Of a stretch of DNA of 64,000 bases, positions 35,680 to 46,095 are shown one piece after another (within the stretch, counting starts at the first letter, position 1; every line of letters begins with the position of its first letter). The translations under genes were made by a program, and so were the position numbers. Below the pieces are notes generated by a model. It did no database searches. It was given only the letters and a program-made list of their open reading frames with translations, and had not been told where the DNA came from. The DNA comes from Phellopilus nigrolimitatus (Eukaryota; Basidiomycota; Agaricomycetes; Hymenochaetales; Hymenochaetaceae), in assembly GCA_021029095.1 (NCBI GenBank), contig JAJOHG010000076.1, forward strand, positions 1 through 64,000. Direction: 5' to 3'.

Positions 35680-36390
35680 TCATAGATGTGATGAAAGCCA
35701 TACATAGGCAAGGCAAAGACGAAATCCACTTCAAGGTTCTTTCAAGGGTCCGGAAATTCCTCCTGATGTCAGAAATCACGAAAATGAGATAAAGGAACAA
35801 GGCATTCTAGTCGATTGGGACAACGATTCAAACTGGGCAAGCTGGATGAAGGCAATGGTCTGAAATATGGAACAAAACACTGTTTATGACTTGATGACCT
35901 TGACTCTTCACTGACTTTTCACAGTAAACACCGATGTTTAACGTCTGTTCTGTAGGACGTATGACAATTGATGTGGCAGGTGTTTCGGGGAAGATTTTCC
36001 AGATTCGACGAGGTGCACAAACTTCAAGTGAAAGCGTACGGTCAGGATAAATACAAACACTATCGCAACGCAATCAATATAGCAGGCCTAAGCAAGTCGC
36101 GGAAGAGCTACCTTTTGGACATCGCGCAATTCATGACATGGAATCTATTTTTCAGGTCCTTGCCCATCAACTCCTCTTCGTTTGGCTCAGGGACGAGGAG
36201 AATAATTGTCTACCCTGGCCGGGAACCTTATGCTGAAGTTTCGGCGGCATGTCATTTCAAATGGTATACCCGATGATCGGCTCACTTGTAGGATGCTGGA
36301 AGCGGAGCACTGCGAAGTAGCTCTTCATCCGCGCCTCAGAAAGATATTGAAACATTTTGCGCGAAACGGGCAAAGACGGTAATATTGCCA
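35680..36390 (+). pseudogene. Decayed FunK1-type kinase
   Basis: Several kinase landmarks appear in order but in different frames: GILVDWDNDS near 35808 (DFG position), AYGQDKYKHYRNAINIAGL near 36040 (matches AYDQEKYDYYIRKINKL of the other copies), HDMESIFQVLAHQLL near 36135 (matches LDMESVFWLFAYLL), and ALHPRLRKILKHFA near 36330 (matches LHPKLRLVARMLHRMA). Stops and frame shifts interrupt it. It is more divergent than the three long copies, so it is an older relic or another subfamily. Confidence 0.65.
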
Positions 36391-37219
36391 TATTGTAATC
36401 AAACTGCGTAGTCTTAATCTCAACTTGTACTTACATGCACGTAGTACCTCTAACTCCTGCTTAAAACTATTCTACTTTCGATTGGTATATGCATGCTTTC
36501 AGGAAGACACAGCGGAATTTAAGCGAATACGGACGTACGAAGACAACAGCTCTAGATATCGCTGGATATATACGATGTTTCAATATCTTATTGCAGGAGC
36601 TCAGTGGCATACTCGACGTGAATGTACATAAGGATACATCAGACAATGTGGCGATTGTTTTGTGCAACAGAAGAAAAGAAAGAAAAAAACAAACAAGCAA
36701 ACACGATAAAAAACAGAAGAAAAGAGGCAGACTCAATCAGATCAGACTGGATATAGACCGGGAAGATAGGAAGAAGTCCGATACACTACTAATACTGTGG
36801 ATGTCGCTGAACAGCGAGGTCGATGAGGTAAGGACGGTCAGATATTGTGGGCGAGAGCGGAGATGGTAGGTAGGTATCCAGGACAAGATGCGGCGAGCGT
36901 TCATGTACGAAGTGCAATGGACAGAGGACGTGAAGAGCAGTGCGGAGGGGGACCGAGAGGTTTGAGTCCGGGAGCCTGGTCTGGTCTGCGATTCGTTGCG
37001 ATGCGAGTCCGTTGCGTTGCGCACGAAGCCAGCCGCGCGGTATGTTTCCGGTAAGGAGCCCATTCTCTATCTATGCGCGATCATTACAACAGCCAAGAGG
37101 AAATAAGAGGAAAGAGAGAGGGGAGGCAGAGGAGGGAGAACAGTCCTTCGTTTTTCGTAGCAGCAGTTATTTTAGGGATCGCATTGTTTTGCAGACCCAC
37201 AGGCGCGGCGGCACCACGT
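36391..37219. other. Intergenic, no gene recognised
   Basis: This contains the 3' flank of the CCCH gene and purine-rich sequence. No motif supports a gene. Confidence 0.45.
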
Positions 37220-39885
37220 CTACTTCTCTTCGTCCATGGAGAACAGATCGTCGTCGTCGTTTGTGAGCACCGGCCCGCTCAGCGGGCTTGACAGCGGGTG
37301 CGCGCTCCAACCCCGCGCGCTCGGCCGGCGCGACATCGACAGAGGCACCGACACCGCAACACTGCTCCCCGGTGCGTGCGCATGCCCGAGCCCAATCCCG
37401 TGCGCATGCGTGTGTCCCCGCCCGGATGCAACTGACGAGTACGAAAGGTGCGAGAAGATCGACTGCGAGCCCACCGAGGTCCGCCTCTGGCGTGCCCGTC
37501 GTACCAGCATTTGAACCCGAACTCGAGCCCTCGGCGGGCGCGCCTCCCGCGGGCTGCGATGCCGACGCGAACGAGGGATTCTGGTCGAAAGACCCAGGGC
37601 GGAACTGCTTCGAGGGCGTGACAGACAGCCACTCGGGGCTGCCGACGTAGTCACCGCCCCCGCCGCCAGCCGAGGTCGCTGGGGCGCCAGAGACATGCAG
37701 ACCTGCGGAGGAGCCGGGCGAGTAAGCGGCGGGGCTAGGGCCGGCTGACGAGGGCGGTTGAAGATGGATGCGCGAGTAGCCCGCGGCGAGGCCCTGCGGG
37801 AGAGACTGACCTGGCGCGTGCGATTGCAGTGCACGCGCGGAGGGCGAAAGGTGCTGCTCTGACGCAGGGAGGAAGGAGGGCGCCGCAGTAGGGATGGGCC
37901 TCCCTGGCGGGAACTGCGCATGTTTTGAGGGGGAAGATGAGAACGCGTCGAAGGCGTTCGTCGACATGGACGCGGCGCCACCCAGACGGGAGGGCGAAAC
38001 GGACATACCATGCCCGTAATCGTGGCTATACTCCTGTCCGCGCCCCTGCCCATGACCGTTAATGTCGCCCTGTCCGATGCCTGATAGGCCATGGTGCAGC
38101 ACAGTGTTGTGCCCATGGGAGGTCGTTCGTGCGCCGCCCAAATTCGAGCCTGTGCGCGACTGATAGTGATGGTGCAGCCCTGGGAGAAAGGCGGCGCTCG
38201 CATTCGTCGGGTTCAGCATGCTCGGCGATGGTCCGTCGTTTTCGTAGCCGGCGTGCAGCCCCGAATTAGATTTGAAGGAAGAGGGCAGACCGAGGCCCTG
38301 AGGCATCCCAAAGACTGCCTCCGTCTCGCCGAGCCGCTGCCGTTGCAGTTGCCCGGGTATCTGGTCGTCGCCATTTGGGGTCCAGATATCCCGGATCTTG
38401 CTCGCGTCCTGCGCGGAATGACCCGGTACGGAACGCGAGTGTCGGTGGCGACTATCTTCCGGGCGTACGCCAGAGCGCGAAAACGTTGTCGCAATTCCCC
38501 CAGGCACGGCTGCCGTCGCAGCGGAGGACGTACGAGACATGCGACGGCTCTGCTCCTCTGGCGTGAGCAGGTCCTTGAGAGACGAAGGGACAAAGTCCTC
38601 CATGTCCTCGTCATCAAACTCAGCAAACGCGCCGAGCGAATCAGACATGCTAGAGGACGTGTTGTTGCGCGAAAGTACGGGGAGAGAGCCGACGGCGAAG
38701 GTATGGCTCGCACCGAGGGACGTCGCAAGCCCGCTGCGGCTTTTGAGGTCGCCCGCACCTGTGGTGCGCTCGAACTGCATGAATAGACTCTGTGCAGACG
38801 CAGGGCCGGGCGCACTAAACGTCGGGTTGGCCGCAAGCGGTTGCGTGTTGCTCTGAAGAGCGGCATCACGCGGGGACGTGCCCGGTGAGAAGCCGTTTAT
38901 ACGGATCGGGTTTGTAGGCGAAGCGCGGGGCGGGGAGCCGACGGGCCCGAAGTCGACGGAGGATGAGGAGCCGTGTCGGCCGGTGAAGCGCATTGGCTGC
39001 GACGGCGTCGAGACGGGGAAGGCAGCGGCGTGCGACGCGGGCGAAACGGTGTTCGCAGGACTCGATGTGGTATTGTTCTGCGACGCGTCCGCATCGTGGT
39101 CGGCCGCAAGCTTCTTGTGCGCCTCGCTCGCGAGCTCGCCTGCTGCAACCTTCGCGGCGAACGCATCAAAAGAGGTAAAGTCGGCGTCCTTGAGCGCAGG
39201 AGCGGGAGCTGCGGGGGCTGGGACGGCTTTAGAGATCGCGAGTGGCGGGCGGACACCCGTCGGCAGCACGCGGGTGGGCGCCGTCGAACCGGACAATAGT
39301 CCGTTGCGAGTGGGTGTCCCGCTGACCCTTCCAGCACCTGCACCCACTGCGCCCGTTGTTGAGCCCGCGAGCGCCGAGGACGAAGATGACGACTTCTTGC
39401 TGCCGCGCTCGCCCCTGGAAGTATCCCTGTCCCCGTCTTTCTCCCTATCTCTGTCTCTATCCCTCTCCTTCTGCGCGCCGCCGGACTGACCTGCAGCGAG
39501 CTGTGCCGCCTTCTTATTGCGGCGATCCATGCTCATGCTCTGGCCCGGAAGGACATGCGCGAGGGCGCATTTGTGGCCGAACTTGCAGTTGCCCTTTACG
39601 AACCACGCACAGATTTCCTTCGTCTGGCCTGGCTCGAGGACGTGATGAGAGAAGGGGCACGACGAACCTGCCGTGCACGAGCCGACACGGAAGAATTTGC
39701 AAGGGACGTGCGAAAGGTCTTTCACTGTCAAGGAATTAAATAAATAAAATTCGAGGATGGCGAAAGCGCGGTGCGCACGTACCCTTCGAAGAGCCCGAGC
39801 CTTTCCCTCCCTTGCCATTTTTCTCCTTTTCTGATTTGCTGTCCGTGCCGACATCGTCAAGCATGTCCATGTCCGGCGCTGCCAT
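37220..39885 (-). CDS. Tandem CCCH zinc-finger protein (yeast Lee1-like)
   Basis: This is a probable RNA-binding protein. Exon 1 starts at ATG 39885 (AAPDMDMLDDVGTDSKSEKEK); after one intron the main exon opens VKDLSHVPCKFFRVGSC. Two fingers follow directly, both C-x7-C-x5-C-x3-H: CKFFRVGSCTAGSSCPFSH and CAWFVKGNCKFGHKCALAH. About 750 residues of low-complexity Ser/Pro/Gly/Asn sequence follow, with a KER/RD-rich basic-acidic segment (RDRDREKDGDRD). A final intron of about 73 bp near 37505-37430 moves into the frame ending PVLTNDDDDLFSMDEEK at 37220; reading through gives an Arg-rich tail to 37167 instead, which looks less likely. The finger pair at the extreme N-terminus resembles yeast Lee1 by layout. 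Its promoter holds a long CTTTT repeat. Confidence 0.82.
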
Positions 39886-40017
39886 TGCTGGCTTGTAGAT
39901 GGTGATGATAGTTCTGGTAGTTATGGAAGAGAGAGAAGGGGCGAGGACGCCGTGGACGACGTTGAGGTCAGATGCAAACTTTGCGCACGCGGCACTCGAA
40001 CGCACTTCTCCATAACG

Positions 40018-40130
40018 GTTTTTCTTTTCTTTTCTTTTTCTTTTTCTTTTTCTTTTCTTTTCTTTTCTTTTCTTTGTCTTTTCTTTTCTTTTCTCTTCTT
40101 TTCTTTTCTTTTCTTTTTCTTTTTCTTTTA
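40018..40130 (+). repeat. CTTTT/CTTTTT microsatellite
   Basis: About 110 bp of near-uninterrupted TTTTC and TTTTTC units lie in the 354-bp gap between the CCCH gene start and the eIF2-alpha stop. It is a polypurine tract on the coding strand of the CCCH gene. Confidence 0.9.
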
Positions 40131-40238
40131 TTATTTTTTTCTCACATTTTCGCTCGTGTACACTGATTTATGCTAATACACTGCAGAATAATATATATCT
40201 TACTTTTTGCAAATACAGCAAACGTCAGAAAAGCCTTT

Positions 40239-41479
40239 TTACTCCTCAGCTTCTTCTTCGTCGCCCGACACTTCTTGATTTTCGGCGCTGGCCTTCGCCA
40301 TGAGCTGTGCGAGGTCCTGCTCCTCCGTCTCCGACACCGCCTTGGGCTAAAGTATCCAGAGAGTCATTAGTCATTATCCGTATATAAGAGTTAAAAAAAG
40401 TGGGACGTGCCTTCATCTTGACAACCAAATTCCCGCCCTCTCCCTCGATCGTGCTCTGTATCGTCTCGATCGCCCGCTCCAGCCGCTCGACCGCCGCATA
40501 CTTGTCCGTCGCATTCGTCCCGAGCACGTACAACGGCGGCGCAACGAGCTTCGCCTTAATTGGCACAGCCTCCGTGCTCGCCGCCTCCCCTGCGCGCAGC
40601 GCGCGCTTAATCGCGTCAATACCCGCCTCCGTGTAGCACGTCAGCTCCACGTCCGCACGCAACTTGATCGGTTGTGGCGTCAATCGCCGCGCGATAGTGG
40701 CCGTCAGCTGCGCGAGCGTCGCGCCCGAAGGCGCTGGTGTCAGCGAGGCGAATACTTTTTCGGGCTCCCTAAGAGATGTGCGTAAGCATTGGAGAACGAG
40801 TCTCGAAAGAGGGCAGACGCACGTCAGCGCGAGCTTGAAGGCATCGTACGGGTGCCCGTACTGCTTCCCCAGCGGCCACACGATTTGGTCGTACAGAGAC
40901 TCCAAGCGGGCCTCCTCGCTGCCGCCCGCCTGGGCTGCGGCCTCCTCCTCCTCTTCCGCACTCGTAACCGTACCTGCCTCTGCCTTCGCCGCTGCGTCCG
41001 CCGCCAGCTCCTCCGACGAGAGCTTCGATGCGACATGCCGCAGAATGGAGGCGACTGTCTTAGACTTCATGAAGCGCTCCTCGCATTTGGTAATGTCCTC
41101 TGGCGAGACACGCCTCTTCGAGAGATCGATGTAGCCTGGATGTAGTATATGAAGTGAGAAACGCGAAGTAAATACATAAATGGTATTGGGGGCACACCCT
41201 TCTCTTTGTCGACACGCATCACGACGACGACCTCGTTGCGTCCGACGCGGATGAGCTTCTGGATCGAGCGGATGCGACGCCGCGATAGCTCAGAAAGCAA
41301 AATCATCCCCTCAATGTTGTCGTATTCGAGCTGAATGCATTGCGTTCAGTTCAAAAAATATTTTCTTAAAACTCCTGAAGGCTCACCAGCTTGACATACG
41401 CGCCCATCTCCGCGATCTGGCGGACCTGCACCATGACGAGCTCGTCGACCTCTGGGTATCGCTGTTCATAGTAGCGCAT
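40239..41479 (-). CDS. SUI2: Translation initiation factor eIF2 subunit alpha
   Basis: eIF2-alpha carries the regulatory serine through which Gcn2-type kinases slow translation. The product starts [19 protein letters not shown] (S1 domain), then [30 protein letters not shown] with the phosphorylatable Ser of the SELSRRR motif, [20 protein letters not shown] and [14 protein letters not shown]. The helical and alpha/beta domains follow ([50 protein letters not shown]). The tail is [10 protein letters not shown] before TAA. An Ala/Glu-rich insert ([13 protein letters not shown]) lengthens the middle domain. I see five or more exons. The last intron (40410-40347) has a GC donor (AAG|GCACGT) and no usable GT; splicing it restores [16 protein letters not shown] in frame. 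Confidence 0.94.
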
Positions 41480-41929
41480 CGCGGTGAGAGATATCGGAAG
41501 TCGTTTCGTTCAGTTCAATTCGTGGGCAATGTGAGTGAGTCTGCACCTTTGAAGTTTCCGTCTGACTCAATGCGGAAGCGATTTGAAACTGCTGATGATG
41601 ACTCATCCACCGCTTTTATTTCTAACATAGTAACAAGTTGCCTCTTAATGTTATGGTCATTTTTTGATATTTCTTTTTCAAAGCGATTTTGCACGTATGA
41701 GCTTCAGGTGTTCTCGTCCTTATAATTCCCACATGCCATCCCAAATCCTAATGTGGTAACAGATACCGTCAATTTCCCTGCATTGCTTAAGATGCATATA
41801 TATGGGTTCCATGCTTCTGTTCTCATCTGCAATGAAGACGGAACTGGCAGCTAGTGCCATATATATAAAAGTCAGTGATGGATTCTAAACAGATTAGACT
41901 CACATATGTAGTACGCGTCGTTCTCCATG

Positions 41930-42163
41930 ACACGGAATACTGTCCTTTCCCAAGCGGTGCTGTACTGTTATCCCAGTCATTCAACATAGCAATTTCTTGA
42001 CCTCTAGAGTCGCCGATGGCATGGGCGCAACGAAGGCTGACATAGAACTGTCCGATATGACCTCACGAGTATGGTAGTGGCAGAATATTATGCTTAGGAG
42101 ATCGTGGCTGACACTGAGACTCAGAACCAAAAGGCATTTGCTCTCCACGTGATCAAGCCACAC
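41930..42163 (-). pseudogene. Short FunK1 relic: CACGTG element plus kinase DWDN fragment
   Basis: On the minus strand GTGGCTTGATCACGTGGAG (42163-42145) is followed about 150 bp on by QEIAMLNDWDNSTA (around 41998-41960), the counterpart of KEIVMLIDWDNAA. It has the same structure and nearly the same spacing as the relic at 23.1-23.3 kb. It lies downstream of FunK1 copy 2 in the same orientation. Confidence 0.55.
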
Positions 42164-42189
42164 GGCGTTCGTGGCGATGAACTTGTTGC

Positions 42190-42430
42190 TACAGCTTCCA
42201 GGAGGACACCGAAGAGGGCAGTTACCTTCTCTGTATACATTATACATGTGTGCTTCTGTATGTTTGATTCGAGCAGGATGTTCCTCGCTAAGCGCGATAA
42301 TTTGGACTGAAGGGAATAGGATGATATTTGCTTATTCGCACTCGTCGATAACCTGGAAACACAGGTAAAGAGCGAACCGAGAAGAAGAGAAACCAAACTT
42401 CGACCAAGTCGGCGGGCACACCATTCCGTT
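42190..42430 (-). repeat. 3' flank shared by FunK1 copies 2 and 3
   Basis: Read on the minus strand, this matches 56600-56850 (for example GACTTGGTCGAAGTTTGG and TTCGCTCTTTACCTGTGTTT). The duplicated unit therefore reaches some 400 bp past the kinase stop codon. Confidence 0.7.
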
Positions 42431-42482
42431 CCGTCTATAGAATAATATTAGACTCTAATCACAGTAGCATGTAGTGCAAGCA

Positions 42483-42483
42483 G

Positions 42484-42513
<30 letters not shown>
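42483..42513 (+). repeat. Poly-A tract (poly-T on the kinase sense strand)
   Basis: This is a run of 31 A downstream of FunK1 copy 2. Copy 3 has a shorter T-run at the matching place (56490-56499), so the tract was inherited and expanded. Confidence 0.85.
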
Positions 42514-42514
<1 letters not shown>

Positions 42515-42594
42515 AGGTTCAAGACAGGTATTCAGCCGTTGAGACAAAATGTATATGGTCGAAGAAAAATCATATCCCACTCTATTCGACACCG

Positions 42595-45500
42595 TTATTC
42601 CTCCCTACGACGCTTTTCTCCAACCGAAAAACGGGATTGAGCCTGGGGAACGTCGACAAATCCGACATTATCGTTCGACTGGATGGGCCCAAATACGTCC
42701 GCGCCGCTCTGAATCACAGTAAAGGCCTCTCTAGAGTTGTGTATCGATGCTTTAGACCGTACTGAAGCTTTTCCTTGCGCTGTGCCATCGTTGAGACGTG
42801 ACTTCTTCGAAGTCGGAGATGGAATCACGCTGCCAGGATTCGGCAAGGGCTGACGTGCTCTCTTCAGGTCGATCCTCACGTCGCCCTGTTTCCTCACGTG
42901 AACAGCCGTATTCAGGAATAATCTCTTCATCATTTCGTGTGCGTGATCCTCGGGGATTAGGCCTTTCCAGTATGCCCATTGCACATTCAAGTACTCAGCC
43001 ATCTCGTGCAGCATCTCGGCGACGAGTTGAAGCTTTGGGTGGAGTCGATCCTTCCATTTCACGAGTTCGGTCGCAGCTAGGAAGATGTCTCTAGAATCAT
43101 CTTTAGCGCGGCCAGGATCATGCTGTTCCATAATTCTCAAAAAATCATCATAGTCTTCATTCGATTCGTCGTCCTCCTTCCCTACGCGGGCACGGCACAG
43201 AAGGTACGCGAAGAGCCAAAAGACTGATTCCATATCAAGATATGGGAGGTGTTCGAATGGCGCTCTTTCTTTGGGCTTTATACAGAGAGGTAATTTGTTG
43301 ATTTCACGGATATAATAGTCGTATTTTTCCTGGTCGTATGCACCGATATACAGTGCTTTCGCTTCCTCGGAAATTTCAGGAAAAATTGCTCTAGTTTGAA
43401 ACGTAGAGAATTTGAGTGCGCCGACGCTAACGGCTCTAGCGATATACATCGGAGTCCCCTGCGGATCATTAGCAATGAGCTTGGACCAGAGAAAGATAAT
43501 ACGTACCGCTCTGTCTGTCACAGGACCTTTCGATTTATCATCGAGTAGTGCTGCGTTATCCCAGTCGATCAACATAACAATTTCCTTCACATCCTCGCTG
43601 TAAGACAATGCCGTCTGAGTAAGCTTGAACGTAACGAAGTGGATGAATATAACGCACAGGGTAGGATCCAATACCTGCTCGATGTACTTCCCGACATCGC
43701 TATTCTGCTTCTCCTCTGGGTGTTTATTGTGCTTCGGATTGATGATGACGTTGCTCTTGCTGATGTCGCGATGTAACGATTTGCGTTTCATCACGCAGAA
43801 TTGATGGACTGAAAATCGAAGGAACAGTGAGCTTGCGTAGATTCAGACGGGGAAAAAAGAAACCACTTACTGTGGACGATGTCGAAGCCGATCTTCAGCA
43901 AATCCAAAAGTGACGTGCATTCCTCCAGCGCGTCACCGTAGCTGTCTAGGATGGCTCTAGTCTTCACCCTCTGAGGTATCCTTTTCTCATACACTTTTTT
44001 GGCATTGCCGTCTTTCGCCGCCGACCCGCCATCGTCAGGCGCGGCCCGGGCTGTAACTGCCTCCTTACATTCTATCTCTTCCTGGAGTGGATGAGCGCTC
44101 TCCGCAGTGGAGTTGCCATCTCTGATATCATGTGTGATAACTTCATCTCCGACTCGTTTCGTCTCGCTGTTCGAGACATCTTCCTCGTCTGGATCTGGAT
44201 CTGGATCTTCGACGTCTATGTATCCCAAGGTCGAATTCCAACGGCAGATTACTTTCGAGTGCTTCTTCGAAGTCACCAACTTTAGACGGGATCCGTCGGC
44301 TTTCGCTACTTCCACTTCCTCGTAGCTACGTAGACGGACGACGCCAGGAACGAAGCCTTGCTCGTGTATTTTCTTGAGTACAGCGCCTTCGGTGAAACGC
44401 CTTTTCTTGTCCCGCCATAGGTCCTTGATGATGTAGAAGGGATTCTGAAGAATCCATGTCTGTTTTCCCCAAGCAGGTGTCGAGAACAGCCTGACTGCTT
44501 CCAATTTGCTATTTGCGGTCTTGACGGTCCAGGTGGGTTTGTTTTTCTCCTCCTTCAATAACTGTATGGTGGGGTCGAGCTGTGGCAGGTCGTCGACGGC
44601 GTCATAGAGCGTGTGCAAGAAGTAAAACAAGAGATGGACGTCCTCTTTCCATTTATAGCTCTTCGAGCATACAAACCGCGACGCGTCGGACCAGCAGAAG
44701 CGGAAGGTTTCTGCGGTGCACGTCATAAAGAGAAGTCCGGCGATGTCGGGTCGTCCGCGGGGTATATCACTCGCGTACGCACCCACTTGCTTAGGTAGTG
44801 CTTCTTCTTCAAGCTTGACCTCGAGGAGGGAAACGACCTCAGTCATCTTCCGACTCTGGGACGTAGGAACCTTATTAGTCGCCTCGCGAATAAGAGCCTC
44901 ACCGTCGCTCAACCATTTCCACACAGCGACCAGATCCGGCTTCTTAGCAGTGTCTTTCCTCTTCTCTCCCGTACCGTCAACCAACTGGTGCAAATAACTC
45001 GACTGAAACAGTATGCAGCGACCTGTGCAATGATCTGAGTAAGGAGGGAGGGGCTGCAGCAGATATAGATGCGGGTAACTCACCATTGTATCTGTCGCCC
45101 ATTTTACGAGCGACATGGACGCTCACGCGGGCGAGGATCTTCATGAGCGGTTGGTATAGATCGTGTTCTAGCACGGGACCGAATGGGGTTTGCCCATTCG
45201 CTGTCCCGGGTGCTCCTTCGGGTGGCCCGGCAGCAGAGGATATCGAACCACTTGCGCGATGACCACCTACAGATTGTATCGAAGATCTCGTGGGTCGGCT
45301 ACCTGAAGCCATTATATTAGCAGAAGACTATTTGGCAGATACCCAAGACAGGGGACATACCACTTGCTGAAAGGCCGCTGGCTGAAGATCCGTCTACAGG
45401 CGACGGAGCAACCAATGTCGCACGAGATTGTTTGACATTTTTCGCGCGGTCGTGGGCCAGCACAGCCGCCATACGGTCTATGTTCTCGTTGTAGAAAGTG

Positions 45501-45601
45501 TTAGACTCATCCGACGAGTCGATCATGGACTCATCAACGCGAAGATATCTTTCGTGGAAATGGCTGTCCCACTTGATGTCCATATATTTGGAGAAGTTCA
45601 T
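42595..45601 (-). CDS. FunK1-type fungal protein kinase, copy 2 (open throughout)
   Basis: This is the best-preserved of the three kinase copies. It starts at ATG 45601 (NFSKYMDIKWDSHFHERYL). Exon 2 holds QPLMKILARVSVHVARK. Exon 3 holds KKPDLVAVWKWLSDGEAL, RGRPDIAGLLFMTCTAETF and RRFTEGAVLKKIHEQGFVPG, then an acidic linker (EDPDPDPDEEDVSNSETKR). The catalytic exon from about 43810 has HRDISKSN, LIDWDNAALLDD and, after a 48-bp stopless intron, GTPMYIARAVSVG. It continues LCIKPKERAPFEHLPYLDME and ends in a basic nuclear-type tail, GEKRRREE, at 42595. HRD with the +5 Asn and DWD in place of DFG are retained, so activity is plausible. The same CACGTG block and 5' leader as in copies 1 and 3 lie upstream. 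Biological role unknown. Confidence 0.88.
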
Positions 45602-45842
45602 GTTGGCCGCCTGCGTCGCGAGTCACAGAGTAGCGTTTTAATTTTGTCCAACAGGACTGCAGAGAAGTGACATCTTGTATGAGATTGTGGTGCTCAGGGG
45701 TAAGGAGGGATAACTTACCAACTGAAGGGTGCGCGAAGCTTATGTAGTGTCAAAGTGTCAAAGCGTTGTGACTGGGGAATGTGGCTTGAGATCATGGCTG
45801 ATGATAGTGGCTGAAAGACGCGTGGTGACCCGAAGTCGCGTC

Positions 45843-45870
45843 GTCTATTGTCCTCACGTGATCGAGCCAC
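45843..45870 (-). promoter_or_regulatory. Shared CACGTG element upstream of FunK1 copy 2
   Basis: On the minus strand GTGGCTCGATCACGTGAG followed by GACAATAGACGACGCGAC lies about 250 bp before the start at 45601, the same block as at copies 1 and 3. The E-box core is 45855-45860. Confidence 0.55.
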
Positions 45871-46095
45871 AGCTGTGAATAATAGCGTTTGCGAGACGGA
45901 TGGTTTTGCCAACGGCGAATTATTTACTAGAACACGGCTTGTACAAATACCTAGTTGGAAGTCCACAAAACTCTTTGAGCCTGTTGATATAATCACTATA
46001 TGTTGCGGAATATAAATGAGCGTTTCCATAAGAACTGGCGAGTCCCGGGAAAGGAGCGACTAAACATGCTAGTAAAGTAGAAAGAGTACCATCCG

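Noticed and set aside
38878..39489. A 203-codon plus-strand open frame
   Set aside because: It is antisense to the CCCH protein's low-complexity region.
42483..42513. Poly-A run as evidence that the kinase copies arose by retroposition
   Set aside because: The run is poly-T on the kinase sense strand, and the copies keep their introns and promoters, so an mRNA origin does not fit.
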